A stretch of 64,000 nucleotides of DNA from Falciphora oryzae (Eukaryota > Ascomycota > Sordariomycetes > Magnaporthales > Magnaporthaceae), in assembly GCA_000733355.1 (NCBI GenBank), contig JNVV01000001.1, positions 2,810,219-2,874,218 on the forward strand. The letters are read 5' to 3'. How positions within the stretch are numbered: position 1 is the stretch's first letter; every line of letters begins with the position of its first letter. The position numbers and the translations under genes were made by a program. This document shows, one piece after another, positions 34,354-46,026 of this stretch. Under the pieces are notes generated by a model that had not been told where the DNA came from, made no database searches, and saw only the letters and a program-made list of their open reading frames with translations.

Positions 34354-37300
34354 TTAGTCTCTCGTGACCCGAGACAGGAGGCTGCGGCCACCGTCGTCCT
34401 CGTGGCTCCTCTTCCGTTTGTTCCAGTCCACCGCGAATGCCGAGGGGCTGACCCATTGGCCCCTGCGCTCATGAATTGGAGTCTCCATCAAGTCAAGAAG
34501 GGCGAGTCCCGGTGCCTCTGCGATCTCCTGGCCGTCTTTGCCAATCTGGATTGACAGGTTCTTGTTCAGTGGGTTGCGCAGGTGTTTCACGTGGTTGAAG
34601 CTGATGGGGGTCGTGTTGAGCCACTTGACGCGGAATGGCGGCGACTGCCGCCGCTCGGTCATGTCCATCCAGTCAGGTCTGCATCATGTGGTGGTGCCAA
34701 GTCAGCCTCTCTCTCTCTTATTGATTCACAGCGTCCCAAACTCCCACCGTGTTGCTGACATGGCAGTCCTATTGAATGTTGTGAAGGTCCAGTCGAGGTG
34801 GTGATGAGAGAAAGAACTTACTGATCTATAGTGGCGTCTGGTTTGCCGCACATCCGCGCCTGGGGTGTTGTCGGTGACAGCCTCGTGTCAGTACCTAAAA
34901 GCCTACGTCCGAGATCTCCGGGAATACATACGTAGCCTTGGAATGCACTGGAGTCGTTTACGGAGAAGAAGAGCAACACATTCTTGCTCTTTGTATACGC
35001 CTCGGTCAACGGTCTCGCGTTGTGAGCCTGAGTTACCCAAAGGCCCTAAAATGCATGGAGTTTGAACCGGTCAGTACGAAGTAACGGGTCGGATGCTGCT
35101 GCTGATAGGGGCAGGCTGGAGGATACGGTACCTCCTTGATGGACGTGTGTATGTTGGCCTCGTTGAATGATTTGATGGCGAAAAACCGGGTCTCTTAGGG
35201 GCCAGGAGAGATGTTAGCATTTTCCAAAATAACCAACCCCATAAACCAAAGATAGGTAAAAAGAAACAGTCGGCTTGACAGATAGGGCTAAGGATATCTG
35301 GTTCTGCATTGTTCACGTTTCAACAGGTGAAGACGAACGTTGCTCAAGACCAAGGATTGCGGCACGAGTGGTGATGTGGAAAAAGGAAAGAACGACAAGC
35401 ATCCTCGGTTTAGAGGAAGAGAAGGGAGGATACATGTGCCATGAGACGTAAGGTTAAGAGTCAGTGGTTCTAAGGACAGGGTAATGAACAAAAAAGAGAG
35501 AAGGGGTTGGTCGGAGAATAGACGGAAGAGTGGTCTGGTGGTGGATGCATGAGACTAAGCAATCCAGGTGTGGTGAGGCAGAGACGGCTGCTGCAAAGGC
35601 TTCTGGACATTCACAACCGCGTCTATCAGTCAACTCAGAGGGGTTGGTCATGGGAAACACACCTCCAGGATGTCCCAAATCCACTTTGCGATTGGCTTTG
35701 AGCGCGGAATTATAGCGGACACTGGGCCTGTTGTCGTGAGAAGATCTACCTCCTGAGTCGTAGCGTGAGAGCGTGTCAGTCTGTGCCCAAGGGCCCCGAG
35801 GAAATGGCGAGCGGCTCCGGCCACGGTTCTGATCTCTATTCCGGCCTCTGTCCCAGTCTCTGTCCCAGTCTCTGTCCCAGCCTCTGTCCCAGAAAAGATC
35901 ATAGTCACGACTTCGGGATGGGGGCGAATGAGGGTCATCGTGATCCCGATGTGGGGGCCAGCTGGTTCTTGAAGTCAAGGCTCGTGACCGCCGCGGGCTC
36001 ACGGAGCGGTTGTCTCGATCCCGTCTGCGTTCGAACTCGCGCTCCTCAAGATCACGGCCTCGACAGCGAGCGCCAGTCGATGTGACTTTCTTCAGCTCGG
36101 TATGATCCATCGATCTCTTGGGCAGGGACGGCTTGCGCCCAGACTGATCTGAGCTTGGTGGGTCGGGGTCCATAGGCGTGATAGCTGGCGCGGCTTTGTC
36201 AGGCTGGATCGAGGTTTTGGGGCGAAAGACAAAGCCAGAATCCCGATCCTCCTGGAGGAGTTTAGCCTTCAAAGTTTCCACCTCAACTAGCTTGTGCCAG
36301 CGCTCGACGACGGGAGCCCTGGTGGCTTCGTCATAGTACCCGGAGCGTTGCAGCCACACGACGACATCTTGCTGCTCGCTGGAGGAGTTGGTAGAAGGTA
36401 TGTTGATCGATACCACCGGACGTCTGGTGGCCTCATCCTTGGTGGCCTCATCATAGTACCCGGAGCGTTCCAACCACATGATGACATCTTGCTGCTCGCT
36501 GGAGGAGCCAGTAGAAGGTATGGTAATCGATGCCATCCCGCCCTCGAGGGATGCTGGCTTATGCTTGGTATCGACCACTCTTGTAGGCTTAGGCTGCAGG
36601 CTGTCGGCTCCCGGCATTGCTGGATGTATGTCACGTGCCTTCTCTATTGCATCGCCGCTTCTCAGGCGCATTCTTTCCTTGCCTGTTGTCGACCTCGCAT
36701 CTTGGACCTTGTCCGGGTGTGTTTGACTGATCGGTGTGTCCCGGGCCTCACCGGGTGTCTCTGTGACATGATCTTGATGCTGAGCCCGATCACGTGTAGT
36801 GAGGTTGACACTCTTTGGCTCTCTATCATCCGTTTTGGCGCTCGAGCCATTCGGCCGGTGTCCAGAGGGAGGCGTGATTGCAGTTTTGTCTTCAAGGTCT
36901 CTTCCTTGCCTCTGCCGGCGATCTGGCTTTGGCGTGCTCATAGTGCTGTGCCCGTTGTGCTCAGGACGAGCAGATGTATTGGGCGCCTGGCTTTTTTTGT
37001 GGACTTTCTTTGGCTGCTGAGTCCCGCGGGGGTCGACCGACTTCACGGCGCTCGGTTGCCTGGCCGGAGACGTGTCTTGGGCTTCGGCAGGCTGGTCTTT
37101 GCCAGTCTTGGTGGATATGGCGCCCAATGCCATGTCTTTTCCCTTCACATCTCCTTTCATATCGGCTTCAATGTCGGCCACTAGGTCAGCAATTTCCTTT
37201 TCCGCCGTCTTGCTGAGGGCCTGATAATACGAGGAGCTGGTGGGATGGATGGACGCGTTGGCCTTTGGAGGCACTGGAGAGCTCTCGTCGATACCAAATT

Positions 37301-37502
37301 GCATAGAGTCGACTGCTTTCTGCCGATTCTTCTTGACCAGCTCCTTCAGGGCTGCGGCTCGGGCTTCTAGCGAGGGCCGACCGGCAGCTTGAGATTTAAC
37401 TTTTGAGGGTGACGGCGAGGATGGCGTCGTGGGGTCGGCGAAGTTCGCAGAGTCGGCGCTGCTTTGAGCAGGCAGCGAAGAGCTATTTAAATGCTGCCCC
37501 AT
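34354..37502 (-). CDS. YTH-domain RNA-binding protein, YTHDC1-like (m6A reader candidate)
   Basis: Five exons (complement of 34354-34678, 34822-34859, 34932-35045, 35132-35193 and 35663-37502) give 792 aa. The long first exon encodes a disordered Ser/Pro/Lys-rich region, an internal duplication with IPSTNSSSEQQDV, and an Arg/Asp-Arg/Ser region with repeated WDRD (about residues 535-570). The YTH domain is split across the small exons: TRFFAIKSFNEANIHTSIKE, then GLWVTQAHNARPLTEAY, LFFSVNDSSAFQGY, ARMCG, PDWMD, FRVKWL and LRNPLNKN with IGKDGQEI near the end. The Trp of GLWVTQ and that of PDWMD fit the aromatic cage that binds N6-methyladenosine. RD/RS-rich flanks are typical of nuclear YTHDC1-type proteins acting in splicing or RNA decay. 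The first intron (469 nt) is the least certain junction. Confidence 0.85.
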
Positions 37503-38750
37503 GTTTGTCCGGTGGCTGTTCGACTGGAGGAGGAGTCAGCCAAATTGTAAGTCGTTCGTCGCACCGGCCCCACGACGACCAAGCGGAGTTCAGAATAGGA
37601 ACATGGGAGTTCGGGGCAAAGGGACGATTTGCAGGTGATGGTGGTGTTCAGAGGGGGAGCACAGGCGTGGGCCTTGGAAGGAAGGAAGGAGTCGTGGGCC
37701 TGTCTACCCAGGTGTAGAGGGGGAAAGAACGAACTGGAAGCGCCGAACTGGTGGGGAGATGAAACTTTGTCCACGGTCAACCGCAGGGCAAACCCAAATT
37801 GGCGGCACTGCGATAGATCACATTGTTACCTTGTTCTTCAGTCGCATGTTTGGCGTCTCTTGCCACGGTCCGAGGTCGCGCATGGCACGAGGGCACGTTG
37901 GAATGTTCGGCGTCTGCTCCATGCGGGCGTAGCTGTGGACGGGAGGTTGGAGATGCGGCTGGAGCTCGAACGAGGGATTATGCAGCGAGTCGGTGCAAGC
38001 CTGTTCCGTCTGGGCATCTCCGTAGAGCCATGGGACCACAAACGGGGTGAAGTACGGGGTGAAGTAGCTCTGGTTGTTTGGCCACATGGCGGCGAGGGAG
38101 CAAGCAGCGTATCTCCCGCCACGAGTATCGCACGCGCGATAGTTATCGGTGCTTAGCGTTTGGCATGGAAACCACCAGCTGAGGTCTGTTGAGGGAGGTT
38201 TGTCGCTGTCTGTGAAAACAACACCGACGAGATAAATAGATAGATGGGATTCAATCAGATGCAAGCAAACAGGCAAGGGAACACGCATGCTACCCTGACC
38301 TGTCACTTGTCATCTATCGAACGGCAGTCAGCCTTCAGCCTTGTCCACAAACTGACACAGCCGCCCATCCTTGGGCTGATTGGGCAGTCTTAGCTCTCCT
38401 GCCACAACGGAGCGAGGCCTGCCGGCCGGGTGCAGGCACCCTAGCTCCCGCTCAGTCTGGCCAAAAACTCCGCCTCTCGGGCCTGCTCCAGGCCCGCCAG
38501 ACATCAAATAAGCCATGAAGAGTCGAGGCTTTGACCAAATGCATGTAGACTTTATATGCATAGGTAGCACCAACTATGTAGTTCTATCTGGGACGAGGCT
38601 GAAAGAATTTTGTTCTGAGCTCCTACTTGTTTTGTTCCAGCGATGTCTGGCGTCGGATTGACTACCATCCCATGTCCAAACAAAAGTGCAAAAAGCAAAT
38701 AGGATGCGAGATTGATTGAGGGGCAGAAAATGAAGTTGACAGCGCAGTGC
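37503..38750. other. intergenic between YTH gene and GPI18
   Basis: About 1.25 kb upstream of the YTH gene and downstream of GPI18 (both minus strand). Open frames here lack domain features and overlap one another on both strands. It probably contains the YTH promoter and the GPI18 3' region. Confidence 0.45.
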
Positions 38751-40323
38751 TTATGCCGGAGGAAGAAATGACGAAAACAGCACGCCCTGGATAGCGGCGT
38801 ACATGACCATGAACACTACGAATCCTTTCGCAAGCCCTGTCGGCCTTCCATCCTCACCCGCGAGGTGCTTTGCTAGCCACCAGTACCAGACAGGGTATGC
38901 AGAGGAGAGACGCGTGATGATCTGGACGTGATAACTCGTCAGAGCCATGGTTGCCAGCAGCACTTGCGCCGCAGCCATGCTTCTTACAAGGCTATCATCG
39001 CTATACTGGGCAGTGTCGTGGCTCTTGGTCTCCTTTCCCCTCGACTGTGAGATTTCCCGGGGCGCCCATAGAAACTCCCAGCCGGACTTGAGAAGAATGA
39101 ACAACACCGGAGCGGCAAGCATGAACAACGGAAGGTTCGACACAGTCCAGTAGCGGAACGGTCCGACGCCCCTGTTGTATAGTGTCAGTTCATGTGCGTG
39201 TCGAGGGATGCCTCTGGTAGGTTGCGGGAGTCGGACTTACCAATACTCGCGCTGGACAAAGGAGTATATGCTGGGCAGCGTTTGATTGCACCAGGAGCGG
39301 AGTGGTGTTCCTGGTGCCTGGAAACAGTATCGTTGATAAGCCACGGCCTGCGGAATGATAGATCCGGCGGCGATGCAAAGCCCACCCAGTCCGAGCACAG
39401 CTAGCCGCCAAACCGTGGCTGCAGAGGGGTGGGACAGGAAGGCAGCAGACTCGGAAGCAAACGAAAAGGCGAACGGGACGCCGTTCAGTAGGCCATTCGA
39501 CCGGAAGGTCGTGGCAAGGCCGAACAGGACCGCAGACGCCAGCGTAAGCGCATCGCGAGCCAGCACCGACCCAACCGACCCAGCACGAGCGGCCTTGGCG
39601 AACAGTAGCATGCCCGCAAACGAAAGGAGTGAGAACGAGGCCTCGGCGACGGGCGTGGACAAGAAGAGCCCGGCGGGGGAGAGCACGTGCAGGCAGGCCG
39701 CCGTTAGGGCGACGCTTGGTTGGTCACGCCAGACCAGGCTCCCGAGTCGGAGCAACGCTAAGGCCGAGAGAAGGTGCGACACATGGGCAACTAGGGCGCC
39801 CACGAGCGCCGCTGCTGGGACGCCGCTCCAAGACCATCCCGAGACTCTCAACGCTGTCAAATGATAGCAGGCAAGAGGATATACCGAGTCAGCTGACAGA
39901 ACAAGAAAGCGGGACTTCAAGATGCCAGACAGTTGGCAAGCAAAGGGAAAGCATCGGCACCATCGGATGACGTCGATGAATGAGGATCTGGAAGAAAAAA
40001 AAAATACCTTTGACCACACATGAGATAACACTAGGAAGTCCGTAGCCAAAGGCCCACTCTTGCTCGAACACGTAGCCGCGGTCTGCGGACTCAACGAAGT
40101 AGATAGCGTCCCAGCTAACGAGCCTAGTGAGGACAGCAGAGACGGCGACTGTACTGTGGTTGTTGAGGACGTCGCCACCGCGATCGGTGAGGAGGAGGCC
40201 CCCAGAGGTGTCATATGCCGGGCCGACGATGGCGCTGCCAACGGCAATCAGGAGGAGGGCTCCTTTCCAGGCCGCAAAGAGGCGGACGACGGTCGACACT
40301 GGTGACCACACTTCAGGCATCAT
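38751..40323 (-). CDS. GPI18: GPI mannosyltransferase 2 (PIG-V family)
   Basis: Three exons (complement of 38751-39171, 39241-39853 and 40008-40323; introns 69 and 154 nt) give 449 aa, the usual length. It adds the second mannose to the glycosylphosphatidylinositol precursor in the ER lumen from dolichol-phosphate-mannose. The family signature RLVSWDAIYF lies at residues 67-76, in the first lumenal loop, followed by FEQEWAFGYGLP. Multiple hydrophobic segments follow (for example AAALVGALVAHVSHLLSALAL and LASAVLFGLATTF), as expected of a multi-spanning ER enzyme. GVGPFRYWTVSNLP and the closing Tyr/Trp-rich segment YPVWYWWLAKHL are also family features. ATG at 40323 or 40320 (two adjacent Met codons). 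Phases at both joins preserve the frame. Confidence 0.92.
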
Positions 40324-43300
40324 CTTTTTTCCCCGCCCCTTTTTTTTTTTTTTTTTTTTAGCGACTGCGTCTCATCGGCGATCTGCCCAACTGACTGCCT
40401 AGGATTTACTCCCTGCTAGATGCTTGCGTGTGCTGAGGGGCAAAGGCGAATGCAGTATCGTCTCAAACGCAGGTCCAGCAGATGGAATTGGCTGGATGTT
40501 GGAGGCCCAGGAGCACGAGGAATCGCACACCATTTCCAATGGGAATAGTGTGAATAGAATTGGCTGGAGCAGATTACATAATAGGTGCTTGTCCTTGCCC
40601 CAATTTGCCTGCGTGTGTTCATGTTTTTTTTTTCAGTCCTTTTACACCACAGAAACTCAGACTTGCTAGGCTAGACAGAAACCACGGGGGCGTCCACTAA
40701 TGAGATTTGCCACGAACTGGTTCTTGTTCGTTGACAGGCAGGCGCGAGACAAACACACGGCCAGCCATCCAGAGCATCAGGAAAGATTCAGAGACAAGGC
40801 CGAGACCGCCGCGGCCCCACAGGTGCACAAAAGCACAATAGCACAGCACAATCTGCGGGGAAGATGAACGCATGGGTGACGCAAGCTGGCCGTGAGCGCA
40901 TGATGTGTTGATCCATTGGGCCATGCCCTTCAATTCCGCGCATTTCGAAGCAACTGGCCCTGTCCTCGCAACGACCTGCGCAACTTGGACTAAGGAGCAA
41001 ACAACTCTTTCTCGCATGCCCCTTGGACTGCATGAGGGTTCTAGGCTGGTTTGAGGTCGCGACCGGTGACTGCTCAGTGGCGAACCACGGCCACAAGAGA
41101 CAGCCAATGGAAGAGCGTGGTCGCTGGCGTGTTTATACGTATGTACTGGCACACTGGGTTTGTGTCTGTCCGTGCTTGGCTGGGTTGGACGGGTTTGGGC
41201 TTCTTTTCGGCTTCCATGCGAGCATGAGCGACACGAACACGGCGGCGGCTCTGGAAAGATCAAAATTGGAGTCGCCTGATTGCACACTGCAACGTCCGAA
41301 AGCTTGAGCAGGGAGTTAATTTCCCGTGCCGAACCAGCATCGAGCCATTTGCCGGACGGGCATGCTGCGCCCGAACCCAGAATCAGGGCTGACATTGATA
41401 GCTCCGCTTGGTTGGCGGTTCTGCCCTTATGCCGCCGTTGTCATGGGTGCCAGCCTCCCTCCCACTGCAACTGTCATTTTTCCCCAGCCATCGACCCCGT
41501 CAGACGTTGAGGTGACGGCAAGACGTGGCAAACAAAACACGGATCAATTTAGCGGGAGAAGATCACTACCTTAGGTAGCACGCTCACCTAAATTTAAATG
41601 AGAGTTGGTTTGGTGGGGGATCAAGTCGATCGGCCTCTCATTTTTTCTTGGGTCATCGTGGGTAGGTACGGCACAAGACCCGCAGGGTGGAATCGCGTGC
41701 GTTTGCGGCCTCGTCACCTCGGCCTAGGCTCTAGCACTGGGAGGAAGACGTGCTTGATCCTGAGAGAGATCAATCGTGGACAAGAGAAAAATACAAGCGT
41801 CACTGATGCGCTAGACGCCGAGGTTCCTTGTTGAGCCGGGCAGGAACGAAACACGATGCCGAGCTACTATGCAGTGGTGATAGGTGACAAAGTTGCGACC
41901 AGAAAAAAAGGGGCGCGAAATCCGGGGCGGCGGACTTTGGACGAACGCAAAAAAGCAGCCCGGAAAAAGGAAGCAAAGCCAACCATGCAATTTTAGCGAA
42001 TGCATGGGCTTTGGATCTCGTTGCCGTCGCAATGTGGTTGGTGGGCTGTCTCCGACAGATCGGCGTCCAAGACGTTGGTTCTGGCCGGAGTGGCTGGCCC
42101 CAACCTGCTCCATCTGCTACTGTGGTCGAGGTGGTGCCATGGAGCCATCGTCGCAAGCAAAAGAGAAAAAAAGCAGCAATTGGTGATTTCGGTTCCGCCG
42201 CGTCAGCCGATCCAGGCACCACCATTATTTTTTTGTTCTCCCGCCAGCGGGGGATTTTGCCAAGACCTCTGCTCGGGAGCGCCTCTCCTGCAGGCGTTTA
42301 TAGTCGCCCTCGCCGCCGCCACGCAGCGGGGACGGCACGGTCGAGATCGATCCCAGGCCACGCAGCAGCAGCAGACCAAACAGACAGGCCAATTGCACCC
42401 GCCGCTTCTTGTCTCACTGCGAATTCCGACAGCCCAAAGTCCATTTTCTCGGCCCTGCCAAGCACGGTCGGACTCAATATCCATCGATCTCGCACACCAC
42501 CGTGACTACTAAGCTGACATCCAAAACCAAACCGCTCGCTCAATCCATCGCTGAAGCTGGGTCTGCAAACACCGCCACCGCTTTTGGATCAATTACGGGT
42601 CATGACCAGATCGCAATTCTGGGTCAGTCGTTGGTCTTAACTCGTGGTCAGGTACGTCTACGTCTGTTATATTATGGATCCCATCCTCTCCTCTCCTGAG
42701 CCCACCCTCGCTGCTTCGCCTGCACATGCAAATCCCCACCCTTAGCCGCGAGTGAGACCTCCTTTCCTGGGATCTGCGGAAACGTGCCGGGCGCCAGAAG
42801 GCCGGGCCTTGCTGTCGTTGGCCAGCCGCTGTGGGCGGACGGCAAAAGACGGATCCCTCCAAGACCCAAACCCAAGCATCGGGATTGAGGACAAAAAAAG
42901 CTGGTCCCGAAATTGGCAGCCCAGGACGGCGTCCATCCATGTTTGGATGAGCGCGCTGCGTTTTGGGACCAGGCCTTGTTGGGGGCCCCCTAAAATGGCC
43001 CCTTCCGGCCCCTGTGCACCCTTGCAGCTTGGCCCAGCCGCTGCGTCCTGCAGCTATTTGTGCCGCTGTGTCCCCAGCTGCGGCTAAGAGGCGGTCTCGA
43101 AGCTAACGACGCTCAGCCGGTCAGCCCAGCGCATCACACGTCCCCGAACCCATATCATCAGTCCACCGGCTCGTCCTGCGAAAGCCTCACCGCTGCTGTC
43201 GCTGCATTTCACTCCTCGCGACCCGCCTCGCTCGCTTCCTTGGGTCCGCATGCACTAGTCGTTTCGTTATCTTCGGGGATTACACCATATTCCTTGCGAG

Positions 43301-43821
43301 CGCGTGCATTTGTTGCCCGTTCCTGGCTGCCTTTCACCGCCGCCCGACTCGAGATTCACAAGCAAGCCCGAGTGTGTTTCGACGAAACCGTCGCCGAGCC
43401 TGACGACGACTTTGTTCGGCACTTTTCTTGGCTTGGCTCATGTATTGATTTCCCGCCGCGCCTGGGCCGATCATTGCATTGCATATGTCCTGAGTAGAGT
43501 GACACTCATTTCCGCCGCTCTCTGCTATTTTATTACCGACGGACGCCCAACCTCGTTCTCCCGACTCGACGACGAATTGACCTCCGCTCCCAGCCTCGCC
43601 GCTGATCTCGCACCCACTCTTTTGCCTAGCCTTCGGCCTGGCTTCTTTCCATATCATCAGCATCGACGACCACGACGACGACAGCGACAACGACGTTCTT
43701 TTCCCCGCAGCAAAATTAGAGCTCACCCCTGTGTCGAACCGCAAGGCTTCGCCAAGCCATTCTCGAACCGTCAAAAATTTCTGTTGCAGCATGCTCGACA
43801 TCACATAGCCGAAGAACAAGG
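40324..43821. other. 3.5-kb divergent intergenic region, no gene recognised
   Basis: Lies between GPI18 (-) and the 734-aa gene (+). It contains a T run (about 40340-40358) and many short overlapping frames without domain-like sequence. CT-rich sequence from about 43100 to 43821 resembles a long fungal 5' leader for the downstream gene. No RNA gene was recognised. Confidence 0.45.
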
Positions 43822-46026
43822 ATGTTTCTCCACTCAGGGGCCAGTCTCCACGGCCATGAATACTCGAACCGTCCGGCTCCAGGCGCGGGTCCGGCGCTCA
43901 ACAGGCGCTCGCCGCTGCTCCGGTCCCCTTTTGCAGCACCGCTGACCCGCAGCAACACCGCGCCTCCGTCGGTCATCCAGTCCAGGTATCCGCCACCCCA
44001 GGCCGCCCGGCCGGACCAAACTGCCCAGCCCCGACAACAACCACTCCAGTCATGCCTGCCTCAGGGACCGTCCTCTCGCCTCCGCTGGTCGACAGCCGAA
44101 GAACCCGTGGTTCGCTTCCAGGAGCCGCTCGAAATTGTCGATGGCGTGGCAGAGAAGCTCGATCCGGTCGTGGGTCCCCCATCACCCGCAGTAGTCAGCG
44201 AGGACGAAGGCTCCTGTTCCGAGGCCAGCGAGGCTGGCAGCAGCAGCGCACAGGCCACTAGCAGGAGTCGGAGGCGGCACAGGCAAAGGTTACCTCGCAA
44301 GAGCAGTGTCTTCTTCCTCGCGAGGCCTGCGCCCAAGTTGGTCAAGAAGCGGCTCATGAAGCAGCTGGTCAGGCCCAAGTTGCTCCTTCAGCTCCATCAC
44401 TTATCCATCGACAAGCGTCCCACTCCACTCCTGGACATCTTCCCTGCCTCCACTATCGCGGGCCCGGCCCTCGGCGGCCGCTTCGCGAAGCGGTTCCCGC
44501 GTGTCTTTGGCGTGATGGGCGACAGGAACGAACTGGGCTCCCAGGACGTCATCCTTTTGCGAAGCGAAGAGTATTGCACCACGGCAGACTGCGAGGTGGG
44601 ACCGGTACCCGATGATGACGACGAGAACAACCTGAACCACAGGGAGCTTGTAGCCGTGCTCAGCCCTCTGAGGCGGGAGGACCGTACCGAGATTGTCTTG
44701 GACGATGGCAACGTGTGGGTTGCCGAGCCGCTGGCCAACGGCTCCTTCGAGTTCACACACACGGACGCGCACGGCGTCAACACAACCGCCCGCTGGGTGC
44801 GAAGAAGCCTGGCCAAGGGCACGACCCCGACCTCGCCACTTGCGAATGTTCACCCATGCTCTGACAATAGCAGCCCATGGGCGACGAGCGTGGATGAGTA
44901 CAAGTACACGTTCAGCATCATTGACCCGCTATCACGCCGTCACCCGATCATGGCTACACTAACCCAGAATACCCTGGACGTTCTCGAGAACTACACCACC
45001 GTTTCCTCTTCTTACGGAAAGTACCCACCATCAAGGCCCTTCAGCCACGGCCACGGCCACGGCGCGTCTTCGGACGAGGATGACGATGACGAGGAAGGCG
45101 GTGCCCCGCTCCCGAAGCCGGAGCGCCAGAGCAAGCCTGTCGACGCCGCCACGCGCAATATCATTTCCATCACGGCCGTTTGGGTAACCCTCCGCCTCGG
45201 CGGTATAATGCCGGCGTCCACCGAGCGCACCATGTCCCTTCGCTCCAGTGCCGCATCACGTGCGCGCAACGGCAGCATCGGCGGAGCCCCCAAGCCCCCA
45301 GTCAACAGTAGTGTCACCTCCCCGACAGCCATCAGGAGGGAGGACACGGCCACTCCCGGGCCACAAACCCCGGCCACGGGCGGCGGTGCTTCTCTTCTCC
45401 CCCGTAGAGCGACCAGCACGGGCGCGGCTTTCATGCAGCGGCGGATGCAGATGTCGGATGCGAGCGACTCGGAGAGGGCGGTCGCCGGAGCACCGTCCTC
45501 GGGGCTCAGGAGCAAGGGTCGGCGCGTGCTCAGTGGAGACTGGAACGTGTCCTCCTGGAAACGCAGCTCGACCCCGCAGCCCACGACGGCGACGGCTGCC
45601 CACATCGTCGGCATGTCGCCCATGCTGCCGAGGGAGCCCCAGTCACCGCGGAGAGACCAGTCTTCCACGTGGCCGGTGTCGTCTTCGGGTGGCGCCTCCC
45701 TTCTCGGTGGCAGCAGGCCCGGCTCGGCGCAGCTCGTGCCGGACCATACCGCCCCTCTGACTCGATCCGAGAGGCGCGCTCAGTCGGCCCTCTATGGGGC
45801 GCCCCCAGCTGCGGCGCTCGAAGCCGCCGGGCTGATCGGGCAGCGCAGCCACGCGACTGCGACGCCTGCGCCGGTTGATCCGAACAGTCCTGCCGGCGCG
45901 CTTGCCGCTCTGGAGGGCGGGATCGACGCCTCTGGAGCAACCGGCGGTCCGGGCGTGGACAACGCCGCGCGGTCGGAGAAGGGATGGAAGAGGCTCAGCG
46001 GGTGGCTTCGGCGCTTCGGGCGCTAG
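43822..46026 (+). CDS. protein of unknown function, 734 aa
   Basis: A single long frame from ATG 43822 to TAG 46024-46026. I do not recognise a named domain. Visible parts: a Pro/Arg-rich disordered N-terminus (1-150); a basic patch (SRRRHRQRLPRKSSVFFLA) followed by an ordered core of about 180-400 with FARRFP-like segment RFAKRFPRVFGV, REIVAVLSP-like segment RELVAVLSPLRRED, EIVLDDGNVWVAEP and TARWVRRSLAK; then YKYTFSIIDPLSRRHPIMA and TLDVLENY; a His/Gly-Asp/Glu-rich linker; and a Ser/Pro/Ala-rich tail ending in RLSGWLRRFGR. The ordered core looks conserved and globular with beta-strand character; the tail is likely regulatory. No membrane segment or signal peptide. The true start could be elsewhere if an upstream intron exists. 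Confidence 0.8.
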   Translation: MFLHSGASLHGHEYSNRPAPGAGPALNRRSPLLRSPFAAPLTRSNTAPPSVIQSRYPPPQAARPDQTAQPRQQPLQSCLPQGPSSRLRWSTAEEPVVRFQEPLEIVDGVAEKLDPVVGPPSPAVVSEDEGSCSEASEAGSSSAQATSRSRRRHRQRLPRKSSVFFLARPAPKLVKKRLMKQLVRPKLLLQLHHLSIDKRPTPLLDIFPASTIAGPALGGRFAKRFPRVFGVMGDRNELGSQDVILLRSEEYCTTADCEVGPVPDDDDENNLNHRELVAVLSPLRREDRTEIVLDDGNVWVAEPLANGSFEFTHTDAHGVNTTARWVRRSLAKGTTPTSPLANVHPCSDNSSPWATSVDEYKYTFSIIDPLSRRHPIMATLTQNTLDVLENYTTVSSSYGKYPPSRPFSHGHGHGASSDEDDDDEEGGAPLPKPERQSKPVDAATRNIISITAVWVTLRLGGIMPASTERTMSLRSSAASRARNGSIGGAPKPPVNSSVTSPTAIRREDTATPGPQTPATGGGASLLPRRATSTGAAFMQRRMQMSDASDSERAVAGAPSSGLRSKGRRVLSGDWNVSSWKRSSTPQPTTATAAHIVGMSPMLPREPQSPRRDQSSTWPVSSSGGASLLGGSRPGSAQLVPDHTAPLTRSERRAQSALYGAPPAAALEAAGLIGQRSHATATPAPVDPNSPAGALAALEGGIDASGATGGPGVDNAARSEKGWKRLSGWLRRFGR

